Part shown: positions 47,873-56,754 of the stretch, in pieces | Position numbering within the stretch: position 1 is the stretch's first letter | How the letters are laid out: the number at the start of each line of letters is the position of its first letter | DNA from: an uncultured Christensenellaceae bacterium | Lineage (GTDB): Bacteria > Bacillota > Clostridia > Christensenellales > Borkfalkiaceae | Direction of reading: 5' to 3' | Length of the DNA: 64,000 nucleotides | Assembly: GCA_910589015.1 (NCBI GenBank) | Contig: CAJUSA010000001.1 | Coordinates: 124,001-188,000 of the forward strand | Notes under the pieces: generated by a model | Databases searched by the model: none | Seen by the model: the letters and a program-made list of their open reading frames with translations, nothing else | What the model was told of the DNA's origin: nothing | Program-made: the position numbers and the translations under genes

Positions 47873-48865
47873 TCAGACGAGGTTGATGTAGCGGAAAACC
47901 GAAACGTCGCGCCCCGTTTCCGAGAACGCCGCTTCCGCGTTGACCGCGCGGAAAATTTCGGCTTTGAAATATTCCGAAGAAACGGCTTTTTGCGCCGTGA
48001 GGTTGATGGCGGTTTCCAAATAGTCCGAGCAATCGCACACCGCTTGCAGAATGATCTGTTTTTGCAGGACGGCGTTGATGTCGATCTTCACGCTGTTGGG
48101 CGCCAGTCCGCTCATGACGACGTTGGTTCTTCTTGCGCATACGCCGAAGGCGGCGGAAACGTCGTTATCCGAATCGAGCGAATAAACGGCGCCGCTTGCC
48201 ATTCTTCCGCCCGTGAGCGAGGCAACGTTGTCGAGCAGCGTTTCGTTCGTGAGTGCCGTGTAATAAATGCCGCAGCCGTGCGCAAAATCGAGGCGGCTTG
48301 CGTCGCAGTCGATCAGAATGGGCGCGGCTTGCTGATAAATGAGCAGCTGGCAGATAAAAATTCCCAAAAGATTTGCCCCGACGACGGCGACGTGCTGTCC
48401 TTTTTGGGCGTTAAGCCGTTCGACGGACGCCTTGGCAAGGGCAACATGGTGCAATAAAAGCGCCTGTTCGTCGTTCACCGAATCGGGCAGGGGGGTCATT
48501 TCGTCGGGCGAAAGATACATCACGTCGCGCAAAAATCCGTCGCAGGTAATGCCGCGCACGTCGTAAGCGCAACGTGAAAAATCGGCTTTGTCCGTGCCGG
48601 GGTCGGGCGCGGGCAAAAAGGTGTGCAGAACCACTCTTCTGCCTTTGGGGAATTGCGGATCGTCGCTTTCCCCCGCGATCATGCCCACGGCAAAACGCCC
48701 CGGAATGCAGGGATAGTTGAGCTTTGCGCTACCCGAAAGCAACTTCGCGTCTAAATCGCATACGAGCACTTTCGTCACGCGGACGCGCAGTTTGCCTTCC
48801 TGTTCGGTTTCCTCGCACTCCTCCCGCACGAGCGAGCGGGGTGCGGTCGCTTTCCAGATATTCAT
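47873..48865 (-). CDS. Zinc-free MDR-superfamily dehydrogenase-like protein
   Basis: The 330-aa protein follows the alcohol-dehydrogenase layout: an N-terminal GroES-like part (VRVTKVLVCDLDAKLL, PCIPGRFAVGMIAGES) and a Rossmann part with HVAVVGANLLGIFICQLLIY. The catalytic zinc residues of the family are altered (Cys-Asp-Leu-Asp instead of Cys-Gly-x-Asp; GRF instead of GHE) and the four-Cys structural zinc loop is missing. Thus it may be a quinone-reductase-like or non-catalytic member. The -10 box ends seven bases before ATG 48865 and no ribosome site is seen, so it is a leaderless candidate. Confidence 0.8.
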   Translation of the reverse strand: MNIWKATAPRSLVREECEETEQEGKLRVRVTKVLVCDLDAKLLSGSAKLNYPCIPGRFAVGMIAGESDDPQFPKGRRVVLHTFLPAPDPGTDKADFSRCAYDVRGITCDGFLRDVMYLSPDEMTPLPDSVNDEQALLLHHVALAKASVERLNAQKGQHVAVVGANLLGIFICQLLIYQQAAPILIDCDASRLDFAHGCGIYYTALTNETLLDNVASLTGGRMASGAVYSLDSDNDVSAAFGVCARRTNVVMSGLAPNSVKIDINAVLQKQIILQAVCDCSDYLETAINLTAQKAVSSEYFKAEIFRAVNAEAAFSETGRDVSVFRYINLV

Positions 48866-48872
48866 ACCGTAA

Positions 48873-48901
48873 ATTATACCGCAATTGCCTTTATTTGGCA
48901 A
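48873..48901 (-). promoter_or_regulatory. Promoter of the MDR-HAD-phosphoesterase unit (leaderless)
   Basis: Minus strand TTGCCA (48901-48896), 17-base spacer, TATAAT (48878-48873). Confidence 0.8.
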
Positions 48902-48988
48902 GCGTTTCCGAAAAATTTTTGTTTTTTCTCTGTTTGCACGAAATTTCGGGCGGAAAAGCAACTTTTTGCAAATGAATAAGAAAATCAG

Positions 48989-49017
48989 TTGACGAACGGC
49001 GAAAAAAGGAATATAAT
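48989..49017 (+). promoter_or_regulatory. Promoter of rpmE
   Basis: TTGACG (48989-48994), 17-base spacer, TATAAT (49012-49017), 32 bases before the rpmE start. Confidence 0.85.
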
Positions 49018-49049
49018 AAGGGAAGTTATTCGAATGGAAGAGGTGAACC

Positions 49050-49253
49050 ATGAAACAGGATATTCATCCCAAGTATCACACGGCGACGGTCGTCTGCGCC
49101 TGCGGCGCGCAGTTCGAAACGGGCACGACGAAGGATGCGGATATCATCAAAGTTGATATTTGCTCGAAATGCCACCCGTTCTTCACGGGCAGACAGAAGC
49201 TCGTCGATACAGGCGGACGTGTTGATAAGTTCAAGAAAAGATACGGTATTTAA
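49050..49253 (+). CDS. rpmE: Ribosomal protein bL31 (zinc form)
   Basis: The 67-aa protein MKQDIHPKYHTATVVCACGA ... VDICSKCHPFFTGRQKLVDT ... RVDKFKKRYGI is a standard bL31. The Cys pairs (CAC, CSKC) show it is the zinc-binding C+ type. It heads the conserved run rpmE - DUF1385 - prmC - prfA. Confidence 0.97.
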   Translation: MKQDIHPKYHTATVVCACGAQFETGTTKDADIIKVDICSKCHPFFTGRQKLVDTGGRVDKFKKRYGI

Positions 49254-49259
49254 CAGCAC

Positions 49260-49286
49260 GCAGCCTCTTTTCCGAGGCTGCTTTGT
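49260..49286 (+). terminator. Hairpin after rpmE
   Basis: GCAGCCTC and GAGGCTGC pair around TTTTCC, followed by TTTGTTC; a weak tail suggests partial termination before the downstream genes. Confidence 0.6.
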
Positions 49287-49342
49287 TCTATATGCAATTT
49301 CGGCTGATTATACTAAATCTTGATTAAACTCGGCGGCGGGCA

Positions 49343-51181
49343 ATGGAAAAAAAGACGAATTGTACCTATATCGGCGGTCAGGCGGTGATCGAAGGGGTCA
49401 TGATGCGCGGTAAGCGCGCCATGGCTACCGTCGTGCGCGACGAAAAAGGCGAATTGCATACCGAAGCGCGCAGAGTAAAACCGCCCGAAGAACGCGGGCG
49501 GCTTTCCCGCATGTTCTTTTTCCGCGGGATTTTCAATTTCGTTTCCTCGCTCGCGATGGGTATGGGCGCGCTCATGCGCTCTTCCGACGCGGCGCTCTCT
49601 TCCGAAGAGGGCGAAACTTCCAAATTCTCGAAGTGGCTTTCCGAGCGTTTCAAAATCAGCGCGGGCGATATTTTAACGGGCTTTTCCATGGTGCTCGGCG
49701 TGGCGCTTGCGCTCGTACTCTTTTTATTCTGCCCCAACTGGTTTACCGATCTCATCGCGAAAGCCGCGCCCGTGATCGGCAGCCGCGGCAGCATTTGGTA
49801 CAGTCTGATCGAAGGCGGTTTCCGCCTTGTGATTTTTATTTGTTACGTTCTTTTAACCTTCCTCATTCCCTCGGTACGCCGAACGTATATGTATCACGGC
49901 GCCGAACATAAAACCATCAATTGTTACGAACACGGCAAAGAATTGACCAAAGAAAACGTGAAGAGCTGCTCGCGCCTGCACGATCGGTGCGGCACGACGT
50001 TTATTTTTATCGTGCTCATCGTGTCCATTCTCGTGTATTCGCTTGTCAACTGGTTAGTGGCGGGCGTGCTCGGGTTGAACACGGGCATTGCCGCGCTCGA
50101 TTTCCTGATTTTGTTTTTATTGCGTCTTTTGTTTCTGCCCATCGTTGCGGGAATTTCGTACGAGGTGCTCAAACTGCTCGCAAAAATCCAGTCGCCCGTC
50201 GTGTTGCCCTTAAAGGCACCCGGTTATCTCATGCAACTGTTGACGACGCGCGAACCCGACGACGACATGCTCGATTGCGCGATCGACGCATTCAAAAAGG
50301 TGCTTGAAATGGACGATAATCCCGCCGTTCCCGAAAAATTATTCGCAACCGAAACCAAGATGCTCAAACTGCTCGAAACGCTTAAAACCAACTTCGCGCA
50401 GGCGGGGATCGACGAATCGGACGCCGAGTGGATCGTGAGCATTTCGCTCGGGATCACGCGCGGCAACCTCAAAGAAGAACGCGTTGTATCCAAGGCGGAA
50501 TGCGAAAAAATACTAACGGTTTACGAAGAACGTCTCACGGGCAGACCGCTCTGGTATATCTACGGCGATACCGATTTTTACGGTTATACCTTAAAAGTGG
50601 ACGAACGCGTGCTCATTCCGCGCCCCGAAACCGAAATTCTCGTGCGGCACGCCGTCACCGCCCTGAGCGAGGGCGACAGTCTGCTCGATTTGTGCACGGG
50701 CAGCGGCGCCATTGCGATCGCGTGCGCCTTAGAGGCGGCGAAGGATAAAAACGTGACCGTCACGGCGGCGGATATTTCCGACGGGGCGCTCGAAGTCGCC
50801 CGCGAAAACGCCCGCGCGAACAAAGCGAACGTGCAATTCGTCAAATCCGATTTGTTCGAAAACGTGCGCGGCAGGTTCAACGTCATCACCGCCAATCCGC
50901 CGTATGTGCCGAGTGCGGAAATCGAAACGCTCTCGCCCGACGTGCGTGACTTCGAGCCGCGCCTTGCGCTCGACGGCGGCGCGGACGGTTTGGATTTCTA
51001 CCGCCGCATTGCCGCGAAGATCGGGCGTTACATCGTGCACGGCGGACTGTGCATTCTCGAAGTAGGCGAAGATCAGGCGCAGGAAGTTATCAGAATTTTC
51101 CGTGAAACGGCGCGTTGCGATTTCGCCATGGTGGTGAAAGATCTGGCGGGAATCGACCGCATCGTCAAAATCGGATTTTAA
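49343..51181 (+). CDS. prmC: DUF1385 membrane protein fused to PrmC methyltransferase
   Basis: One 612-aa frame joins two proteins that are usually separate. Residues 1-310 are DUF1385: YIGGQAVIEGVMMRGKRAMA, several membrane helices, and MYHGAEHKTINCYEHG with LHDRCGTTFIF. Residues about 335-612 are PrmC: a helical N-domain, DTDFYGYTLKVDERVLIPRP, LLDLCTGSGAIAIA (SAM), and VITANPPYVPSAE (NPPY). PrmC methylates the Gln of the GGQ motif of release factors, and prfA follows at once. In other Clostridia the two parts are neighbouring genes, so this is a gene fusion, which would tether PrmC to the membrane. No stop or frame change is seen at the joint. Confidence 0.92.
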   Translation: MEKKTNCTYIGGQAVIEGVMMRGKRAMATVVRDEKGELHTEARRVKPPEERGRLSRMFFFRGIFNFVSSLAMGMGALMRSSDAALSSEEGETSKFSKWLSERFKISAGDILTGFSMVLGVALALVLFLFCPNWFTDLIAKAAPVIGSRGSIWYSLIEGGFRLVIFICYVLLTFLIPSVRRTYMYHGAEHKTINCYEHGKELTKENVKSCSRLHDRCGTTFIFIVLIVSILVYSLVNWLVAGVLGLNTGIAALDFLILFLLRLLFLPIVAGISYEVLKLLAKIQSPVVLPLKAPGYLMQLLTTREPDDDMLDCAIDAFKKVLEMDDNPAVPEKLFATETKMLKLLETLKTNFAQAGIDESDAEWIVSISLGITRGNLKEERVVSKAECEKILTVYEERLTGRPLWYIYGDTDFYGYTLKVDERVLIPRPETEILVRHAVTALSEGDSLLDLCTGSGAIAIACALEAAKDKNVTVTAADISDGALEVARENARANKANVQFVKSDLFENVRGRFNVITANPPYVPSAEIETLSPDVRDFEPRLALDGGADGLDFYRRIAAKIGRYIVHGGLCILEVGEDQAQEVIRIFRETARCDFAMVVKDLAGIDRIVKIGF

Positions 51182-51210
51182 TTTCCCGTTCGGCTTTCGG
51201 AAACAGATAT

Positions 51211-52272
51211 ATGCTTGATAAAGTAAAAGAAATTGCAAAACGGTACGAAACGCTGGGCGAACAGCTTTCCGATCCGGCAACGGTATCCGACCGCGAAAAG
51301 TTTTCCGCGCTCTCGAAAGAGAGAGCGGAACTTTATGAAATAGCCGAAAAATACGAACAGTATACGCGTTGCGAAACCGAAATGAAGGCGGCGCAGGACG
51401 AAGCGGAAGGGGAATCGGGCGAAATGAAACGCCTTTTGCTCGACGAGGCGCAATCATGCAAGGAAAAACTTGCCGCCTATCTTGCGGATCTTAAAATACT
51501 GCTGTTGCCCAAGGATAAAAACGACGAACGCGGTTGCACGCTCGAAATCCGTGCGGGCGCGGGCGGCGAAGAGGCGGCTCTGTTCGCCTACGAGCTCTAC
51601 CGCATGTATATGGGCTATTGTGCGAAACACCGTCTGGTTTGGGAAGTCGTCGATCTCAACGAAACCGAGCTGGGCGGCATGAAAGAGGCGATCGTCAACG
51701 TGAGCGGCAGGGGCGCGTATAAATTGCTCAAATACGAGAGCGGCGTGCACCGCGTGCAGCGCGTTCCCGAAACCGAATCACAGGGGCGCATTCACACTTC
51801 CACCGTCACCGTGGCGGTGCTGCCCGACGCAGAGGACGTCGAGGTCGAAATCAAAGACGAGGATATCCGCGTCGATCTCTTCCGTTCGTCGGGTGCGGGC
51901 GGGCAGAAGGTCAACAAAACCGAAACGGCGATCCGCATCACGCATTTCCCGACGGGCATCGTCGTGACCTGTCAGGATGAACGCAGCCAGCTCAAAAACA
52001 AAGAAAAAGCGTTCCGCGTTCTGAAAACGCGGTTATACGATTACTATAACGGACAAGCCATGCGCAAGGAAGCGGAAAGTCGCAAAAGCCTTGTGGGCAC
52101 GGGCGACAGAAGCGAGCGGATCCGCACCTATAATTTTCCGCAGAGCCGAATTACCGATCATCGGATCGGGTTGAGCGTATTCACGATGGATACCTTTTTG
52201 ATGGGCGAGATCGACGGCATGGTCGAATCGCTCGCGCGCGCCGACCGCGAGGCGCAGCTTACGGGGGAATAA
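51211..52272 (+). CDS. prfA: Peptide chain release factor 1
   Basis: The 353-aa protein has the RF1 codon-recognition region HRVQRVPETESQGRIHTS (PET in place of PxT, as in Bacillus), and the catalytic loop FRSSGAGGQKVNKTETAIR with GGQ. It ends DGMVESLARADREAQL. ATG 51211 is chosen as the first Met of the conserved N-terminus (MLDKVKEIAKRYETLGEQLS); an earlier ATG overlaps prmC. It reads UAA and UAG and is the substrate of the PrmC domain just upstream. Confidence 0.96.
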   Translation: MLDKVKEIAKRYETLGEQLSDPATVSDREKFSALSKERAELYEIAEKYEQYTRCETEMKAAQDEAEGESGEMKRLLLDEAQSCKEKLAAYLADLKILLLPKDKNDERGCTLEIRAGAGGEEAALFAYELYRMYMGYCAKHRLVWEVVDLNETELGGMKEAIVNVSGRGAYKLLKYESGVHRVQRVPETESQGRIHTSTVTVAVLPDAEDVEVEIKDEDIRVDLFRSSGAGGQKVNKTETAIRITHFPTGIVVTCQDERSQLKNKEKAFRVLKTRLYDYYNGQAMRKEAESRKSLVGTGDRSERIRTYNFPQSRITDHRIGLSVFTMDTFLMGEIDGMVESLARADREAQLTGE

Positions 52273-52316
52273 TTGCGGGCAATAAATTTCGTACTTCATT
52301 TACGGAGAGATATATT

Positions 52317-53513
52317 ATGAACAGACTTGCAAAAAGAGTAAGCTCGCTTTCCCCTTCGCTCACGCTCGCCATCAGCGCCAAAGCGAAAACGCTCAAAGCC
52401 GAGGGCGAAAACGTCATTTCGTTCGGCGCGGGCGAACCCGACTTCAATACCGCCGATCATATCAACGAGGCGGCGGTCGAGGCGATCGAAAAGGGCTACA
52501 CGAAATATACGCCCTCCGCGGGTACGCTCGAACTCAGACGCGCGGTCTGCGAAAAATTCAAACGCGATAACGATCTTGAGTACGAGCCTTCGCAAATCAT
52601 CGTTTCGAACGGCGCGAAACATTCTATTTTCAATATTTGTTTCGCCCTTTTGGACGAAGGCGACGAGGTTATCATTCCCGCGCCGTACTGGCTCACCTAT
52701 CCCGAAGTGGTCAAGGTGTGTGGCGGCGTGCCCGTGATCGTCAAGGCGAGCAAGAAAACGGGGTTCAAGATCACGCCCGAACAGCTCAAAGCGGCGATCA
52801 CGCCCAAAACCAAGCTCTTTATTTTCAATTCGCCCAACAATCCCACGGGCGCCGTGTATTCCGAAGAAGAAACGCGCGCGCTTGCGAAGGTGTGCGAAGA
52901 GGCGAATATCTTCGTTATTTCCGACGAAATTTACGAAAAACTCGTCTACGGCGACGTGAAACCCTTTTCCATGGCGGCATGTTCGGATAAGATGAAAGAT
53001 CTTACGATCACCGTGAACGGCGTATCCAAGACGTATGCCATGACGGGCTGGCGGATCGGGTATCTTGCCGCGCCCAAAGATATCGCCAAGGCGATCGACT
53101 CGTTCCAGAGCCACGCAACGAGCAACGCCAACTCGATCGCACAGTATGCCACGGTGCGCGCCCTGCTTGCGCCCGAAGCGACGGTGGAAGAGATGGTCGC
53201 GCGGTTCGCGCGCAGAAGACTTGCGATGATCGAGCGCATTTCCGACATGCCCGACGTCTACTGCATCATTCCCGACGGCGCGTTTTACGCCATGCTCGTC
53301 GTAAGCGGACTGTACGGCAAAAAGTTCGGCAGCAAGACGATCGACGGTTCGGTTTCTTTCGCCGATTGCCTGCTCGACAGCGCGAAGGTCGCCGTCGTGC
53401 CGGGGATCGCGTTCGGCGCGGACGACTGCGTGCGCCTTTCTTATTCGCTTTCCATGAAAGATATGCTCGAAGGATTGGACAGAATCGACGCTTTTGTACG
53501 TTCTTTGCAATAA
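52317..53513 (+). CDS. Class I/II aminotransferase, aspartate type
   Basis: The 398-aa PLP enzyme has ISFGAGEPDFNTADHI, YTKYTPSAGTLELRRAV, FIFNSPNNPTGAVYSEEE, VISDEIYEKLVY (Asp-x-x-Tyr), the Schiff-base Lys in GVSKTYAMTGWRIGYL and the distal Arg in DCVRLSYSLS. This is the subgroup I-beta aspartate aminotransferase typical of Bacillus and Clostridia. It would make aspartate from oxaloacetate and glutamate. GGAGAG precedes ATG 52317. Confidence 0.94.
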   Translation: MNRLAKRVSSLSPSLTLAISAKAKTLKAEGENVISFGAGEPDFNTADHINEAAVEAIEKGYTKYTPSAGTLELRRAVCEKFKRDNDLEYEPSQIIVSNGAKHSIFNICFALLDEGDEVIIPAPYWLTYPEVVKVCGGVPVIVKASKKTGFKITPEQLKAAITPKTKLFIFNSPNNPTGAVYSEEETRALAKVCEEANIFVISDEIYEKLVYGDVKPFSMAACSDKMKDLTITVNGVSKTYAMTGWRIGYLAAPKDIAKAIDSFQSHATSNANSIAQYATVRALLAPEATVEEMVARFARRRLAMIERISDMPDVYCIIPDGAFYAMLVVSGLYGKKFGSKTIDGSVSFADCLLDSAKVAVVPGIAFGADDCVRLSYSLSMKDMLEGLDRIDAFVRSLQ

Positions 53514-53613
53514 ATTTTCGTATAAATTTCGCAAAAGCTCTTGAATAATACGCAAAAATTTGATAGAATAAAGATAAGAAAATAAACAGCCGAAAGGCTT
53601 TTCAGGAGGAATC

Positions 53614-54021
53614 ATGATAAAAGTAATCTGCGGACCGAAAGGAAGCGGCAAAACTAAGAAAATTATCGACGCGGCGAACGGCGCGGTCGATACGGCAAAG
53701 GGCCATCTGATTTTCATTACGGATACCAAACGTTATATGTACGATCTGCGCCGCGAGATCCGTTTCGTCGATGTTTCCGATTACGTCGTGGCAGGCGAGG
53801 ACGCGCTCTGCGGATTTATTAAAGGCGCGATCGCGGGCGGTTACGATAACGAATATGTGTTCATCGACGGCGTTGCGCGCATTGCGGGCAAACAGCTTAA
53901 AGATATGGCGCAGCTCTTTTATATGATCGAAAAGGTTTCGGATATGCGCGACCTCAAAACCTATATCACTTGCAGCTGCGAAGAAAAAGATCTGCCCGAT
54001 TTCGCGAAAAAATATCTGTAA
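53614..54021 (+). CDS. Small P-loop ATP-binding protein
   Basis: A 135-aa protein with Walker A VICGPKGSGKTKKII (4-18), FITDTKRYMYDLRRE and a Walker B candidate EYVFIDGVARI. It is too small for most NTPase families and has no further domain. Homologous small P-loop proteins of unknown function are common in Clostridia. AGGAGGAATC precedes ATG 53614. The gap of 100 bases before it has no clear promoter. Confidence 0.75.
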   Translation: MIKVICGPKGSGKTKKIIDAANGAVDTAKGHLIFITDTKRYMYDLRREIRFVDVSDYVVAGEDALCGFIKGAIAGGYDNEYVFIDGVARIAGKQLKDMAQLFYMIEKVSDMRDLKTYITCSCEEKDLPDFAKKYL

Positions 54022-54082
54022 GCGGTTTATGCGAGAGGGGCTTCCTCTCGGATTTTCGGAAGTTTTATAATGTTTCGGCAAC

Positions 54083-54106
54083 CTGTCACCTTTGCGTGAC
54101 AGTTTT
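54083..54106 (+). terminator. Hairpin before thrC
   Basis: CTGTCAC and GTGACAG pair around CTTTGC, followed by TTTT. It either ends the P-loop gene transcript or acts in the thrC leader; a TATAAT at 54066-54071 without a clear -35 lies just upstream. Confidence 0.55.
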
Positions 54107-54124
54107 GTCATGCGGGAGGTTTTT

Positions 54125-55618
54125 ATGAAATTTATCAGTACGAGAGGAGGGGAGAGCGTTACGGCTGCCCGCGCGATCGTTCAGGGGATTGCTTCGGACG
54201 GCGGATTGTTCGTTCCCGAAACCTTTCCCGCAGTGTCGGGCGAAGAGCTTGCTGCCATGCTTGCCATGGATTATGCCGAACGCACGGCGTTCGTGCTCAA
54301 AAAATACCTCGACGAATATGACGCGGACGAGCTTTTGGCGGCGATCCGCGAGGCATATTCCCGTTTCGACGACGGCGACGCCGCGCCCCTGGTGCGCGTG
54401 GAAAACGGCATGTATATGCTCGAACTCTATCACGGGCCAACCTGCGCGTTCAAGGATATGGCGCTTACCGTGCTGCCTTATCTGTTGCGCAAGGGGTGCG
54501 ATCTTTGCGGAATCAAAGAGGAAGTGCTCATTCTCGTCGCGACGAGCGGCGACACGGGCAAAGCCGCGCTCGAAGGGTTCAAAGACGCGAAAGGGGTGAA
54601 AATTACGGTGTTCTATCCCGACGAGGGCGTTTCCAAAATGCAGCGTTTGCAGATGTGCACGCAGGAAGGGGACAACGTAAACGTCGTCGCGATCAAGGGC
54701 AATTTCGACGACTGCCAGACGGGCGTCAAAAAGATCTTCTCTTCCAAGGAATGCGTCGAGAAGCTCAAAGCCAAGAATATCGTGCTCTCTTCCGCCAACT
54801 CCATCAATTTCGGCAGACTTGCCCCGCAGATCGCCTATTATTTTTCGGCGTATTGCGATCTGGTATCTTCCCAACAGATCGCCATGGGCGACAAAGTCGA
54901 TTTCACCGTGCCGACGGGCAACTTCGGCAATATTTTAGCCGCCTACTACGCAAAGCGTATGGGGCTGCCCGTGGGCAAGCTCGTGTGCGCCTCGAACGAA
55001 AACAACGTGCTCACCGATTTCTGGAAAAAGGGCATTTACGATTGCAAGCGCCCCTTCCGTCTTACGATGTCGCCTTCCATGGATATCCTCGTTTCTTCCA
55101 ATCTGGAACGGCTCGTCTTCGAGCTTTCGGGCAGAAACACCGCGCTCACGGCAGAGCGCATGAACTCGCTTGCGGGCAAGGGTAAGTATTCGGTCACGCC
55201 CGAAGAGCTGAAGGCATACCGCGAGCTGTTCTATGCGGGCTATGCAGGCGAAGAGGATACCGTAGAGTGCATTTACGAATTTTTCATGGATTACGGCTAC
55301 CCCATGGATACGCATACGGGCGTCGCCATGAAAGTGGCGCAGGAATATGCCGCGTTCGTCGAAGAGGATAACGAGACGGAGGCGCACCCCATGGTCGTGG
55401 TTTCGACGGCAAGCCCTTATAAATTCCCGCAAGCCGTTTATTATGCGCTCACGGGCAACGACGTCAAAGACAGTTTCAAGGGAATCAAGCGTATCAATTT
55501 GATCACGGCGATGAAAGTGCCCGAAAGTCTGAAAGCCATTCGCTATAAGCCCGTTCGGTTCAAGACGTGCGTGCCGCCCGCGAAGATGTTCGACGAAGTG
55601 TTGAATTTTATAGGATAA
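54125..55618 (+). CDS. thrC: Threonine synthase
   Basis: The 497-aa PLP enzyme starts MKFISTRGGESVTAARAIVQ, typical of the longer ThrC type. YHGPTCAFKDMALTVLPYLL carries the PLP Lys, VLILVATSGDTGKAALEGFK the phosphate loop, and VPTGNFGNILAAYYAKRMGL the GNFGN motif. It converts O-phosphohomoserine to threonine. ATG 54125 follows GGGAGG; two earlier in-frame ATGs lack such a site. No homoserine kinase or dehydrogenase lies next to it. Confidence 0.95.
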   Translation: MKFISTRGGESVTAARAIVQGIASDGGLFVPETFPAVSGEELAAMLAMDYAERTAFVLKKYLDEYDADELLAAIREAYSRFDDGDAAPLVRVENGMYMLELYHGPTCAFKDMALTVLPYLLRKGCDLCGIKEEVLILVATSGDTGKAALEGFKDAKGVKITVFYPDEGVSKMQRLQMCTQEGDNVNVVAIKGNFDDCQTGVKKIFSSKECVEKLKAKNIVLSSANSINFGRLAPQIAYYFSAYCDLVSSQQIAMGDKVDFTVPTGNFGNILAAYYAKRMGLPVGKLVCASNENNVLTDFWKKGIYDCKRPFRLTMSPSMDILVSSNLERLVFELSGRNTALTAERMNSLAGKGKYSVTPEELKAYRELFYAGYAGEEDTVECIYEFFMDYGYPMDTHTGVAMKVAQEYAAFVEEDNETEAHPMVVVSTASPYKFPQAVYYALTGNDVKDSFKGIKRINLITAMKVPESLKAIRYKPVRFKTCVPPAKMFDEVLNFIG

Positions 55619-55630
55619 ACAAAGGATCGA

Positions 55631-55655
55631 GGGGCTTTTGCGCCCCCTTTTGTTT
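55631..55655 (+). terminator. Terminator of thrC
   Basis: GGGGC-TTTTGC-GCCCC followed by CTTTTGTTT, 13 bases past the thrC stop. Confidence 0.8.
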
Positions 55656-55696
55656 ATGAGTATTGCGTGAAAGAAAGCAAAATGCGTTTCAACAAA

Positions 55697-55725
55697 TTGC
55701 AATCGGCTTATAATTATAGTATAAT
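55697..55725 (+). promoter_or_regulatory. Promoter of the trpS operon
   Basis: TTGCAA (55697-55702), 17-base spacer, TATAAT (55720-55725), 24 bases before trpS. The short leader leaves no room for a T-box. Confidence 0.85.
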
Positions 55726-55749
55726 ATTGACGTAACGGAAGGAAGAGAT

Positions 55750-56754
55750 ATGGAAAATACCGAAAAGAAAATCATATATTCGGCGGTGCAGCCGAGCGGA
55801 AATCTGACGATCGGCAATTATGCGGGGGCGATCCGCAACTGGGTCGCCATGCAGGAAGAATACGAATGTTTTTACGCGATCGCCAACATGCACGCGATCA
55901 CCGTTCGGCAGGATCCCGCCGAACTGCGCCGCCGCACCCTCGAGATGGCCGCGCTCTACCTTGCCTGCGGCATTGATCCGCAAAAATGCGCGCTCTATGT
56001 ACAGTCGCAGGTGCCGCAGCATGCCGAGCTCATGTGGGTGCTTAATTGCTCGACTTACGTCGGCGAAATGCAACGCATGACGCAATTTAAGGATAAATCG
56101 CAAAAACATGCCGACAATATCAACATGGGGCTGATGGATTACCCCGTGCTCATGGCGGCGGATATCCTCTTGTATCAGGCGCACTGCGTGCCCGTGGGCG
56201 TCGATCAGAAACAGCACGTCGAGATCGCGCGTGATATCGCGATCCGTTTCAATAACCGTTACGGCGAAACCTTCCGCGTGCCCGAACCCGTTATTTTGAA
56301 AACGGGTGCGAAGATCATGTCGTTGCAGGAACCGACGAAGAAGATGAGCAAATCCGACGAAAACGTCAACGCTTCGATCTTCCTGTGCGACGACAGGGAT
56401 ACCGTTATCCGCAAGTTCAAGCGCGCCGTTACCGACAGCGATAACGAAGTGCGCATGGCGGAAGATAAGGCGGGAATTTCCAACCTCATCAGCATATATT
56501 CGTCGTTTACGGGCAAAAGCGTGCAGGATACCGAACGGGAATTTTCGGGCAAGGGCTACGGCGAATTCAAACTTGCCGTGGGCGAAGCCGTGGCGGATAA
56601 ACTCGCCCCCGTACAGGCGGAACAAAAGCGCCTGCTCGCCGATAAAAAATATTTGGGCGAAGTGCTTGCCTCGGGTGCCGAGCGCGCCTTTAAGGCGGCG
56701 CGCAGAACGCTTTCTAAGGTATACCGTAAAGTCGGTTTTTATCAGGGGGAATAA
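55750..56754 (+). CDS. trpS: Tryptophanyl-tRNA synthetase
   Basis: The 334-aa class I synthetase has a HIGH-type motif AVQPSGNLTIGNYAGAIRNW, MDYPVLMAADILLYQAHCVP VGVDQ tryptophan-site region and the KMSKS loop PTKKMSKSDEN. Length and pattern are those of bacterial TrpS. It is followed with a TAATG overlap by the DUF5685 gene. GGAAGG lies before ATG 55750. Confidence 0.96.
   Translation: MENTEKKIIYSAVQPSGNLTIGNYAGAIRNWVAMQEEYECFYAIANMHAITVRQDPAELRRRTLEMAALYLACGIDPQKCALYVQSQVPQHAELMWVLNCSTYVGEMQRMTQFKDKSQKHADNINMGLMDYPVLMAADILLYQAHCVPVGVDQKQHVEIARDIAIRFNNRYGETFRVPEPVILKTGAKIMSLQEPTKKMSKSDENVNASIFLCDDRDTVIRKFKRAVTDSDNEVRMAEDKAGISNLISIYSSFTGKSVQDTEREFSGKGYGEFKLAVGEAVADKLAPVQAEQKRLLADKKYLGEVLASGAERAFKAARRTLSKVYRKVGFYQGE

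Noticed and set aside
52296..53729. 477-aa minus-strand open frame opposite the aminotransferase gene
   Set aside because: The plus strand carries clear PLP-enzyme motifs; the antisense frame has none.
55697..55749. T-box leader ahead of trpS
   Set aside because: The promoter is only 24 bases from the start codon, too close for a T-box.
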